From positions 1,480,697 through 1,508,361 of the forward strand of contig BFEA01000157.1 of the NCBI GenBank assembly GCA_003427395.1: 27,665 nt of DNA, given 5' to 3'. Of this stretch, positions 1-9,439 are shown piece after piece (the stretch's first letter is position 1; the number at the start of each line of letters is the position of its first letter). The notes under the pieces were generated by a model. The model had not been told where the DNA came from. It worked only from the letters and a program-made list of their open reading frames with translations, and ran no database searches. Source of the DNA: Chara braunii. Lineage: Eukaryota > Streptophyta > Charophyceae > Charales > Characeae. The position numbers and the translations under genes were made by a program.

Positions 1-38
<38 letters not shown>
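1..38. repeat. Poly-T tract at window start
   Basis: Uninterrupted run of 38 T. Read on the minus strand it is a poly-A tail directly following the short hairpin element at 39-160. The true length and the flank beyond it lie outside the window, so no target-site duplication can be checked. Confidence 0.95.
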
Positions 39-41
<3 letters not shown>

Positions 42-160
42 GCAAACAACCCGAGTCAATGCTAGGGATGCTGGTAAAAGCAGACATCGCTAGCAAGACT
101 GAGGAGGCTCCATCTATTGGTGGGGAGCAGCACCTTCTGGAAATCGGGTCCAGCGTCCCT
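39..160 (-). mobile_element. Short three-hairpin retroposon, copy A
   Basis: Minus-strand copy of a family present five times in the window. Read in element sense it starts AGGGACGCTGGACCC at 160, has hairpin I (CTGGA, 7-nt loop, TCCAG), hairpin II (GCTCC, 12-nt loop, GGAGC), then hairpin III, and ends in the poly-A represented by 1-38. Hairpin III pairs 54-70 with 85-100 with one mismatch, one A-A opposition and one bulge; its loop reads TGCTTTTACCA in sense. It lies about 790 bases beyond the stop of the minus-strand LINE ORF2, so it could be a separate insertion into the LINE 3' region or the true LINE 3' end. The 5' edge shared with the other copies favours a discrete short element. No pol III boxes were recognised. 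Confidence 0.75.
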
Positions 161-948
161 GTACATTGCAGTTGTTTGTAAGAGTATCCTTGCCTTTGAA
201 TTGCCTGCGAGATTGTAGCTCGCCTATAAGAGAAGAAGATGGGCAGATAGACCTACCAAGCATCCCAAGTCGCAAGTATAGTTAACAGACTAAGATAGGT
301 GGTAATATACAGTGACCGTTTGGAATGTATGAAGTATAGCGGACCCTGAGTGATCTGTTTTGCGCCCCCAGTTGGCTATACTGTTTGCAGTTAACTTGTA
401 AATGTGATAGTGTACAGGAAACATGATTAGCCATTGTACTGTTCTATGTACATAGAAGTTGCTGGAGATCTGCTTGTACTGTTGATGCTATGTATTACAA
501 AGAGCTTACCCACCGGCATCCCAAAATCGGCCAGCAGGTTAGCCTGCCTCCCGTTCCCCTACCCCTACCCTTGTTTGCTCGTTGGATCTCGTGATGAGCA
601 AAAGTATAGCTTTTATTGATTCTGACCCTCTTTTGTCTGTGGCCTTATTTGGCCCTCCCTGTGTCTCTGTCTCACTGAATCCCTTGTGCTCCCTTTGATG
701 CAGACCTCTTGTGCCCCCTTTAATACAGTCCTATCCCCCTATCTTTCCGAGTCATCCTGTCTGCCCCGCTGTGAGTTTCCTGCTGATGGAATTCTTTCTT
801 GTCGGCCCCTGCATTTCCTGATAGTTGGGCCTGGGAGACCCGTCCTTGACTGGCAGAAGGGTGGGAGAGGAGTGAGATAGGCTTGATGGGCATGTTGGGG
901 CAGGTTGAGGGCATGTAGAGGGGCAGGGAGGGGGGGGGCTAAGGGGGG
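161..948 (-). other. LINE 3' untranslated / flanking region, no gene seen
   Basis: About 790 bases between copy A of the hairpin element and the end of LINE ORF2. Short open frames on both strands show no family features and are taken as chance. A G-rich stretch with two TAAGGGGGGC-like units lies at about 920-955. Probably the 3' UTR of the LINE, but where the LINE ends cannot be fixed from sequence alone. Confidence 0.5.
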
Positions 949-2700
949 CTAAGTGGGTTGATCAACTGGGCATCCATTGGGTATGAGCACGAAGTTTGTT
1001 GGTAGATGATCCACCCTAAAGTGCGATTGTGGTAAGCGTTGCCATTGCCTCTCTGTCGTTGGCCAAGGTTGCCATTGCAGGTTGGCTTCGTGGTCGAGGC
1101 TACATAGCCTGTTTTGTTTGGCTGTCCATGTTAGTTTGAAGTTGTCAGTCAAGTCCTGTTTTTTGACTGCATCATTTTCTTTCTTCAGCATTTCCCTCAG
1201 TTCTATGTGGGCTTGTTGGGTCCTGGCTGTGACGGTGTCTATTACTGCTAATCGTGCCTGCATGGCTCCAAACGTGTGTTGGTTCCTTTGGAACGAGCAT
1301 CTCATTCTCCAGGCCTGCATGAGGACTGTCAGTCTGGTGTAGGAGAAGAGATTGGCCATGAATGGTGACCATGCATTTCCTTCCTGGGGAGGGACACCCA
1401 GTAGCAGTGTGCGGATGTTCCAAGGCAGGTGTTCGTCCGTCAAATAGTGCCAGGCGGCATCCCACCAGCTCCATACCTGGGAGACCATCGGACAGTCGAG
1501 CAAGCAGTGCTCGAGTGTGGCCCTCTTCCTGGGGAGGGAGTGGGTGCAGTATGTGCATATAGGGGATAGCACCCCTTTCTCCTCGAGGTCTGTCCTTGTA
1601 GTTAGCCAGTCCGGTGTCGACAAGCATCTATGGATAATCTGCCACTGCAGGGCTCTGTGGTTTGTCGGTTTGATGCTTGTATAATAGGACCATTTGATGT
1701 CTTTCAGGTCCTGACTTTTGAGGGGGGAGTCTCTCTCCCATCTCTTGATAATGCTATCCATGGTCGGTACGTGTTTTCTGCCCCTCCTGTATCCCTTTTT
1801 AACAGTGTATTGCCAAAAGGGCATGGGGAGAGTCTCCCTCCCTGTCCATTCCCATTTTGTGGGGTCGAATGGTAGGAGGAGGAGAGGGGTGGATGGTTCA
1901 TATAGAAAGGGACCATCCTTTGGATCATCCACCACCTTCATCCTGATGAGCGGGGGGAGCGAGCAGACCTTGTCCAGGTCATCTGCTCTTTGTAGTTTGG
2001 ACCATCGCTCTCCCAGATTCACCGGGCAGTATGCAAGTAGGTTAACTTGATCGGCGACTACCCTTTCCACTTTATAGATCGTCATGGGAAGGGGCAGGGC
2101 ATCAACCGTTGTGACCCAGTCGAGAGTGTTGATTGTTGGTCCTGCTTTGAGGGTACGGATCCAGGCTAGCGGGATCGCTTGTTGGATCTCTTGTAAGCCT
2201 TGAGCCATGTTCTTGATCGGGCCCGTTCTCCTTTTAAGTGTTTCGACCGTTGCCCAGTTGCCGTTTTGTGTGTCCCACAAGTCCCCAATTGTATAGATCC
2301 CCTTCTTCACCCAGTTCAGCCATCTAGATTTACCTTGTAGGGAGAGTGGCAGTCCCGTGTCGTCCAAAATCTGTTGATGGCCAAACACGGGCTGGCGCCA
2401 GATTTCCTTCCATCTTATTGGAGTGGCTGTACGCTGTGCTCCCCTGTCTCTCCAGAGCTTAATCAAAGCAGCCCACAACGGATCAATCCGCAAGTCTTGT
2501 TTTGCCCTGGCCGATGGGGAATCATCTGTATCTGTTTTCGGGATAGTCGGGATAGTCCAATGATCGTTGGTTAGCCACCGCAAGGGGTGTACTGGGTGCA
2601 GCGAGTGTGAGGGTAGTGCCAAGCAGCTTAGTTGAATGTGCGCATATCGGACCCACGGAATGTTGTTTCCCAGCAGGAGGTGAACCAAGAATTTGAACAC
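949..2700 (-). pseudogene. LINE ORF2 C-terminal part with zf-RVT-like region
   Basis: A 583-codon stretch in the same frame as the RT, separated from it by the TAG at 2721. Around residues 340-420 it reads like the plant LINE zinc-binding RT tail (zf-RVT): RALQWQIIHRCL, then C-T-Y-C, then H-C-L-L-D-C and W-WW. Order and spacing fit a C-x2-C ... H-x4-C arrangement. The rest is rich in W, L, T and R and has no other domain I recognise; no RNase H motif is seen. The start is not a real initiation site, since the segment is a continuation of ORF2. Confidence 0.8.
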
Positions 2701-2718
2701 CAGCGCTTTTATTTCTTC

Positions 2719-4437
2719 CTAAGGATCGATTATCCTCAGGCCTCCTTTTGACCTTGGCTGTATTATGGTGTCCCACGCCACCCTTCTTATGGCCCGGGTG
2801 TCTTGATGATTATTTTTCCATAGGTACGCCGTTGTGGCCTGTTTAAGTCGGGATAGCTGTTTACGACCTATTTCCCAGAACGCCACTTTATACCAAATTG
2901 AGGCAAAGATGGCGTTGTTGATGGCTAACACTCTACCCACCAAGGAGGTGGGCTTTGTGTCCCAGTTTGTCATTCTCTGAATCGCCAGGTCGACCAGCAC
3001 CTCTCCATGATCTTTGGGCGGGCCTAGTGCTGTGAGGTTCACTCCTAGTACTCTTATCGTTGTCTCTTTTGCTTTCCATGTGACCTGGGGATCTGTTGGT
3101 GGGGGGCTGTCTTGCGGATGCAGCCACCAGCCTTCTGTTTTAGTACCCCAATTGACTTTCATGTCTTCTGCGATTTCAAACAGACGAATCGTGCGGGCTA
3201 GCGCTGTAAAGCTTTGGGTGTTAGCCCTGAAGAGCACTGTGAGATCGTCAGCAAACAATGAGGTGACAGGGATTAAGTGAGTAGGGATTTCTGGCACCTC
3301 GATTCTTTGAATCTCTGGATTAGACCTGATCATAGCTGCCAATGCTTCCATTACCAGGACGAATAGCATGGGAGCTGTCAGGTCGCCCTGTCTAACCGAT
3401 CGTTGGAAGCGAAATGGAGAGGCCAGGTGGCCATTCAGCGTGATGTTAGTCGTGGCTTTTCTGTGGAGGATGTTGATCCACTTGCAGAGCAGAGGTCCAA
3501 AATTCATTGTGGTCAGACACATGTCCAGGAAGTCCCAGTCGACGTGGTCATACGCTTTTTCAAAGTCTATGAACAAGATGGCCGCTTCTGCCCTTCTCTG
3601 TCTTGCATACCTAATTGTCTCATTCACCAATAGTATATTGTCTTGAATGTTTCGATATGGCATAAAGCCGGATTGATCCGGGTGAATGAGGTTAGGTAAT
3701 AGAGGTAGCAGTCTGTTTGCCCATGCCTTGACCACGATCTTGTAAGGCACAGGAAGCAGGGTGATAGGGCGATAATTCTTGATCTCTTCTTTATCGCCTT
3801 TTTTGTATAATAGAGTGGTCACCCCCTGGCCTATCATATCCCCAAATGATTCTTCCTGGTACACTGCATTAACATAGGTCATGAAATCGTCCTGCAAGAT
3901 CCCCCATAAGTTTAGCCAGAATTCTTTGGGGAATGCGTTCAGTCCGGGAGTTTTGTCGCCATCCATTTCTTGCAAGGCTTGGAGGATCTCATGTCTGGAC
4001 ATGGGCCTCTCCAGGTTGTCCCTCTGTGCAGAGGACAGGAGTGATGGCAGGGACGTCAGTAGCGTGTCCCTTGCTCGCGTTAGGTCATGGGGCTGCCTTT
4101 GCGGTGATTCAGATGTAACCAGGTTTTGGTAATACAGGGACGCATACTCCACTATTTTGTACGCGTTTGTAGTCGTCGGCTGGTTGCTGTCAAACGGGTG
4201 TCTGAGGGAGGGCACAATGTTTTGTCTGCTCTTGGCTTTCACCTTGGCAAAAAAAGCTTTGGACATTGTCCCTTCCGTCGAGTCCCTTTTTATTCGGGCT
4301 TGCACTCTCCATTTCTGCACTTGGTCATCGAGGTAGTCCTGCAGGTGATGTCTTGCATTTTGGAGGGCATTGTATGTGGCCTGGTCTAACGGGTTGGTCA
4401 TGAGGTATGTGTCCCAATCCTCTAGTTGTATCAGCAA
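2719..4437 (-). pseudogene. LINE ORF2 central part: reverse transcriptase
   Basis: A 572-codon open stretch carrying a non-LTR RT. KNYRPITLLP lies near residue 220 and QSGFMPYRNIQDN near 255. Motif A is FIDFEKAYD at about 289-297, SVRQGDLTAP at about 346-355, and motif C is FADDLTVL at about 395-402, so both catalytic aspartate sites are present. The RQGDPLSP-type motif is altered to RQGDLTAP. The C-terminal half has the usual VNWGTKTEGWW and SKGGLRI thumb-side motifs. It ends at TAG 2721, which is in frame with the following segment. No internal stop is present, so this is the best-preserved part of the element. Confidence 0.93.
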
Positions 4438-4491
4438 GTTATCAAGTGTTGCTTTGCAATCACGAGCGTGTTTAACAGCAAACTTTTTGAC

Positions 4492-5589
4492 TCACTCTCT
4501 CAGATCCGCCACTCCTTGATTGAACCACTTGACTATCGACCCGTCTCTCGGTTTCTGTGTCTTCCCGTACGCCCAGAAGTTGTTGACCAGCTGTTGGAAA
4601 GACTGTAGTTTTAAGAGCGATGTGTTGAGCTTGAAGTAGCCGGGGCCCCTTGATATGTGAGTGTGGAAGGATAGCCTCATTGCTATCATGCAATGGTCAA
4701 AGGATTTACATGAGGAGAATGGCAGTATTTCCGCTATGGTGAGCAGCCCTGCCCAATCGTTTGAGAGAAGACAAAGGTCTATTATGGAGTTGGGAATTCC
4801 TGCAGCTCCTCGGCTTCTGACACATGTGTAGGCTCTCTTTGCAGGGTGCAGCTGTCGGTACGAGTCCAGGAGGCCTTTTTCTGCCATCATATAATCTAGC
4901 ATGACACTGTCCGGTCCTTTGACCCTTTGCGGTTCCTATCCCTGTGACTGTTGGGACTGGGACCTCCTGTCCAAGTTCGGGTCAGGCATGGTGTTGAAGT
5001 CGCCACACATAATGATGGGAGCGTCATTCGGGAGATGGTGTTGAAGTGACATAAAGAATTGGACCCGCTGAGCCGGGTCATTCGGGGCATATACGCAGAC
5101 CAGGTATATTACTTCAGTGCCTGCTGTTGCTTTGATCCAGACCCACCTCCCTTCCTCTTTGTCCCAGTCTGCTTGCAGTGGTTGCAGTCTTGATGAGGGA
5201 GGGAGCCAGATGGCTACCCCGGTGGAGGAGGAGGAACGGGCTGACGCTGAGAACTCCGTGTACGGCCAGATCTGGCTGGCCCTTGCTCGGTGGGTGGGGG
5301 AATCTGTAAGATGTGTTTCCTATATAGCTATGGCATCCGGCCACTTCCCTCCCAGATCTTGTGTCATCAGTTTCCACAGCGCCCGCTTTTTTTGGTCGTT
5401 CGGTTGGGCCAATCCATTAACGTTTATTGATCTAACATCAAGGTCCGCCTCAGCCAGTTTTTTGGCCCACGGTGGCTGCTTTCGCAGCGGAGGAGATGGG
5501 CGTGGTGGGCTCGGGCATTGAGGCGGATTGTTTTGCTGTGCATCGTGTTGTGGTCAGTGCCCGTTTATGTCGTCGTGGTTTGCGTTCAT
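4492..5589 (-). pseudogene. LINE ORF2 N-terminal part: APE-type endonuclease
   Basis: Motifs of the apurinic/apyrimidinic endonuclease fold appear in order. SINVNGL is near 5430, then E-T-H directly after the TAG at 5322 at the catalytic glutamate motif. VYAPND is near 5100 and GDFNTMPD near 5000. S-IDLCLLS and the C-terminal SFDHCMIAMRL close the domain near 4690. The catalytic E, the N of GDFN and the D-H pair are all present, so the domain looks complete apart from stops at 5556, 5322, 4938 and 4494. The stop at 5322 falls just before E-T-H. In family terms this domain makes the target nick. Confidence 0.85.
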
Positions 5590-5600
5590 GGGCCTTACCT

Positions 5601-6512
5601 TTAGGTGGCCGCTGCCGCCCCAAAAGTGAGGCTGTTCACGAAGGGAGGGTCATCCCAGGCCCTGCATTCGTCTAGGGCTGCCTCCTCCAGCAGCTGTAGG
5701 ATAAATTTTGCCTGCTCCTCTGCCGCCCATATATTATTGGATCTGAGTCTTGACCTGGGGGTGTCGAGGAGTTCCTGTTGTGTCAGCCAGAGGATTTGAT
5801 TCCCCGGGTCGTTGTTGTGGGTTGTTTTGGTTGTCTCAAAGAGAACCAGAATCGGTGAGGCTCCTTTTGGGAAGGGAAGATCTTGTGGGCACACTGTCCC
5901 CACCACCCCCTGGTCCCCATTCTGGTTCAAGTGATTCCTCAATATGTGTCTGGTCATGACTTGTGACGTTGAGCCTCTCCAACCCTGCAATGTGAGGCCT
6001 GGTGGAGTGTCCTGTGACATCCTGAGGAATCTACTTGCTGGTTTGGGGACCCGGGGGGAGTTGTATCTGAGGCCTAGCTGCCACTCCCCGTCCTGACAGA
6101 TCCTTTTTATGGGTAGGATCACCACACCTGGTTTCAAAGTCCTATCTGTTGTCAGGGTGGTTGCTGTAGCCATTACCTCTCTAAAAGTGTTACGTTTCCC
6201 CTGAGATTTCTCAACCAGCTCGAGTTCCGTGCTGTCGGTATCGTGTGTCGCCCCCAGATTGTGGTCTGTCAGCTGTGCCTGTGGGGATACTTGTTGTGGT
6301 CCTTCCAAGGTTTGAGGGAGACCCACCTGTGTGTCCCCCAACAGAAGGAGCGGGCCGTCCTCCTTCTCGGGGCGATTGCTTTTCTCTTCGGAGCGCTGTT
6401 GTGTGTTCATATCCGGCCTATGTCTGGGCGTCAAGCACTGCTGAATCGCTGTTAGGTGGAGTGTGTCCCATTCGAATTCAAGTAGGGAGTTTGTCTCTGG
6501 GTCAGAGTCTTA
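5601..6512 (-). pseudogene. LINE ORF1 C-terminal segment
   Basis: Open stretch after the in-frame TAA at 6512, ending at TAA 5603-5601 only 11 bases before the ORF2 ATG. Mixed hydrophobic and charged composition with GVVILPIKRICQ and ILWLTQQELLDT suggests a folded region. I do not recognise the family. Alanine run at the very end. Confidence 0.6.
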
Positions 6513-7181
6513 GCCCGTGTCTGTATTCTTGCCGGAGTCAGAATCTGAGTTATGGTCATGCTGTGAGACCGCCTTGTCTACTCCGGCCAGCGTGTCCGCC
6601 CCAGCTGTTACCTCGATTGTCTGGAGGTGGAGGAGCGGGAGCAGCAGGTGCGGTGGAACCAGATGATCTGTCCCAGGTAGTTGCAGTGCTTTGTTATAAT
6701 CTGTATCTGCAATAACACTTTCCAATTTTTGAATGATGACCTCTGGCCAGGCAATGTCATCGACGAAAAAGTTGGTTGTCCTATTGTAGTGATGGGTCGC
6801 CGCAACCATCGCTCGTTCTGTAGTCGGTTCGGCCTCCTGTTGGGAGGCCTTTTGAATCCTTTGTATCAGACTGTGGGCCGTTTGCATTATAAGGGCTACA
6901 ACAGCTCTCCAATCTATGGCTGCTGGGTCTGTTGCATTGTCCAGGAGTTGGGAGACAAAAGGGGTGGACATGAATGTTTTCCTTATGTGCTCCCAGTGCA
7001 AGGGGGGGATTTGTGAGTGCTTCCCTTGGCCTGCTGTATTTAGGATCCCCATGAGCACGGCATCCGTGATCACTTTGAGTCTCGCTCTGACCTTCTTGTT
7101 CTTTGAGAGGGGGCGGCCGTGACAAGACTTTTTCTGGCTTTCTTCTCCACCCCCCGGGCCAGTCTCTCTGTCTTGTCCCTC
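6510..7181 (-). pseudogene. LINE ORF1 middle segment
   Basis: Continues in frame from the TAG at 7184 to the TAA at 6512. It opens with a basic stretch (KNKKVRARLK), then a helical-looking part (HWEHIRKTFMSTPFVSQLLD, AVVALIMQTAHSLIQRI) and ends in an acidic S/D/T tail. The basic stretch could bind nucleic acid, but this is inference. No known domain recognised. Confidence 0.55.
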
Positions 7182-8303
7182 CTATCCTCCCCTCTCAATT
7201 TCCACCCCCACCTGGCCTGTGTCGTTGTCGCCTTCCTCCTCTCCTCCCATCTCCACTTCCACCCCGGGTGGAGGGGGGGGTGCCTCTGCATCCGCGATCA
7301 TTTCCTGCCGATGGAGGGGCGGATCCCCCTTATCCCCGCCAATTCGTGGCTGTTGTGGGGGCATGCCGTTACCCAGATCATTCTGCATTTCCCGGCTGTT
7401 GCAGTTTTGGAGCATTGCGGAGAGCTCTGGCGATATTACAATGGTCTGTTGGGCATGACCCGTGTCCCCCAGTGTGGCGGGGCACAGCAAGAGGTTGGCC
7501 AGGAATGGGCCGCCTGCCGACTGTGGTATGCCTGCTTCGTTGTGAGGGACAACAGTGGTGGGAGGGCGGCAGGCTACATCCGTCAGGGTGGGCGGGGGGG
7601 AGCTTGACTGGTCCATAGGTAAGAGACCCATAGGGTCGTCTGTTGCTATCTCCACCCCTTCCGTAGCAGCCGTTGGTGTGTCCTGATTGTGGTCCGCTTT
7701 GGTGTCCTTGGTCTCATTGGACTGGGGCGTGTCCTTGATCTGGTCTGTATCGGGGTCCCCTGTCCCCTCGATCAGGGGCGTGAAGCTGTTGTCCGTTGGG
7801 ATTGGCGGGGCGGCTATGTTCATAAGTTTCTCCTTCCATTTAGTTAAAACACGGACTTTCGTCGTCGCCTTCTCCCACCCCCCTGGTCCTCCTGTTCTTT
7901 GGACTGTGGGTGTGTCAGTCTGCTGTGTGGTCCTTTGAGATCCGTGGTCTGAAAGGGGTTGATCCGAAGGCTGCCCTTTGTCGTGGTTCACATCCCGGGT
8001 TGTGCTGTGTTGTGGACCAGGGCCTTTTGCTGCTGGTCGGTACGCTGCGGGTCTGGTGGAACCTGACCCACTGTTAATCGAGACAAGGGCTGTGCAACAT
8101 TCCTCCCTTTTGCCAGGGCTCCTGGCCGGGTGGCTATACTGTGTGACCCTTGTTCCGGGCGGGCTGGATTGTTTCTCTTTTTGGTCAGAGCAGCAGTCTG
8201 CATCATTGTGTTTGTTCTCATCATGACAACATTCCCTTTTGTGCGTGATGTCGTAACATTGGCTGGTGATTTGGACGGGCTGCCCAACCCTTCCCATGTC
8301 CAC
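7182..8303 (-). pseudogene. LINE ORF1 N-terminal segment, low-complexity
   Basis: A 373-codon open stretch in the ORF1 frame. Composition is dominated by P, T, D, Q, G and S, with a proline run (PPPPPG) and an acidic/glycine stretch near the end. It lacks recognisable domains and is probably disordered. It ends at TAG 7184, one C-to-T step from CAG, and the frame continues on the other side. Confidence 0.55.
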
Positions 8304-8503
8304 TCACCCGGTTTCTTAATGGATGTTCTCCGAAACACCCAAACTTCAAAAGTCGGGTCTTCTGGGATCCAGCGGCCCGGACCTTTCGAGTATGGTTTTA
8401 CCAAACCTCTCAAAGTCTTGCCTTGTGTACTGGGGCAGTGGGTCACCTCCTCCTTCGCCTGTTGTGGGGCATATGGCAACCCCTTTCCCCTTCTCCAACC
8501 CAT
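7988..8503 (-). pseudogene. Alternative frame at the ORF1 start, possible frameshifted piece
   Basis: A 171-codon open stretch in a frame different from the rest of ORF1. From about 8400 to 8230 it reads more like protein than the main frame (PTFEVWVFRRTSIKKPGEW), while the main frame has stops at 8346 and again before 8303. The likely picture is an ORF1 that starts at 8528, loses frame near 8370 and regains it near 8230 through small indels. The start and the exact switch points cannot be fixed without another copy. Confidence 0.4.
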
Positions 8504-8537
8504 CTTCCGCCCTTTCTTCTGGTGGCATGCCTGCCAC

Positions 8538-9439
8538 CTTGTTTTTTTTAACCCAGAGTGTAAATGAGTGTCAACTCGTTAGATACTATTCGTGTAATAG
8601 TCAGGTGTGATCAGGGTCAATGTGGAAGGTGGAGGAAAAGGGAGGGGGGGGTTGGAGGGGGGGGGGGGGGGGGGGGAGGGGAGGAGGGCGGGGTTGTCGG
8701 TCAGGGTGGGTCTCACCCTCCACCAGATGGTGGAAAAAAAAAAATTCAGCGCCGGTTCCCACTCTTCTGGATCGGCATTCCTCTCCCGCTCCGTCGCGTG
8801 GATCCTTCAGTTCGCTCTCTCTCCCCCTTCTTTCTCTCTCGCTCCCTTTCTCCCTGCTTTCGCTTTATTCCTCGTTCTCTCTCTTCTTTCCTGTCTCCCT
8901 CTTCTCCCCTGTCTTGTACGATCCCGTCCTTTCGTTGCACCGCAGTTGTTCTATCCTCCCACCTCTCTTCCTCCGTCCCCTTTGTCGTCTACTATCTCTG
9001 CCCACGTATCCTGAATCCACGGTGACTCTTATCTCGTCGCTCCTGGTCGTCGCTGTCGTACGCTCGGTATTTCCTTTCGTCTACCCCCTTTGTCGTTTCC
9101 TCCCTGAATCAGTGTCTCCTGATTCAGCCTCCGGTCGCCTGCTGCACCCCCACTGTTTGCGTGCTCGGTTATGGCAGCGTGATCGTTGTCACTGAGGTCT
9201 TTGCTCCAGCTCCACGTCACTTGTACACACGGTATCACCTTACTCCATATCCATGTATTCACTATTCGATCAGTCACGAGATCGTCCAAGGGATGTTCCG
9301 GTCGCCCACCTCACCTTCTGTGTTTACGTGCTCGGCTATGGCAATGGGGTCCTCGCCTTCCTCGGGCTTGCCGAGGGAGTCAACCGGAGTATGGTCGGGC
9401 CGCGCCGGCCGGTCCTATTAGCGCTCACAACTACCTTCC
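8538..9439. other. G-run, A-run and pyrimidine-rich DNA; no gene seen
   Basis: Holds a dense G tract (8641-8690), an A11 run (8736-8746) and a strongly pyrimidine-rich plus-strand stretch (about 8815-8935, CTCTCTCCC-like). This may include the LINE 5' UTR. Further on, a CGTGCTCGGTTATGGCA-type unit occurs twice (9161-9177 and 9327-9343). Open frames on both strands are low-complexity translations and are not supported as genes. Confidence 0.5.
8641..8690 (+). repeat. Poly-G tract
   Basis: About 50 bases nearly all G, including an unbroken run of over 20 G. Strong quadruplex potential on the plus strand. Such tracts are often misassembled, so the length is uncertain. Confidence 0.9.

Larger units (their letters stand above)
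949..5589 (-). pseudogene. LINE ORF2: endonuclease - reverse transcriptase - zf-RVT, five in-frame stops
   Basis: One reading frame of 1547 codons runs from ATG 5589 to the stop at 949, interrupted by TGA 5556, TAG 5322, TAG 4938, TGA 4494 and TAG 2721. No frame change is needed to follow it. In family terms it would nick target DNA, prime reverse transcription at the nick and copy its own RNA. The ATG at 5589 is chosen because it lies 11 bases after the ORF1 stop and is the first ATG of this frame; the TGA at 5556 would then be a mutation. If that TGA is original, translation would have to begin later. Each stop is one C-to-T step from CAG or CGA. The parts are described in the sub-entries. 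Confidence 0.85.
5601..8528 (-). pseudogene. LINE ORF1, long and unrecognised, two in-frame stops and a frame problem near its start
   Basis: One frame of 976 codons from ATG 8528 to TAA 5601 is open over most of its length. It is broken by TAG 7184 and TAA 6512, plus a stretch with stops at about 8346-8304. Position directly upstream of ORF2 makes it the LINE ORF1, whose product in other LINEs binds the element RNA. I see no zinc knuckle, RRM or coiled coil that I would name. Residues of the first third are rich in P, T, Q, D and S. The last third (6434-5601) looks more globular, with GEWQLGLRYNS and PKGASPILVLFETTKTT. Between about 8370 and 8230 another frame looks more protein-like (see separate entry), so indels are likely there. 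Confidence 0.65.
166..8537 (-). mobile_element. Nearly full-length L1-like non-LTR retrotransposon (LINE), degenerate
   Basis: Two consecutive long coding regions on the minus strand in the classic LINE order: ORF1 (8528-5601), an 11-base gap, then ORF2 (5589-949) with APE-type endonuclease, reverse transcriptase and a C-terminal zinc-finger-like region. Frame is kept over about 4.6 kb of ORF2 and most of ORF1, so the copy is fairly young despite seven in-frame stops. The absence of RNase H after RT and the zf-RVT-like tail fit plant L1-type elements. The 5' boundary is uncertain: G-run and pyrimidine-rich DNA begins above 8600. The 3' boundary lies between 1 and 948. The element cannot encode intact proteins as it stands. 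Confidence 0.85.

Noticed and set aside
8564-9195. Overlapping plus-strand frames over 150 codons
   Set aside because: Glycine and Ser/Leu/Pro runs from G-tract and pyrimidine-rich DNA; low complexity.
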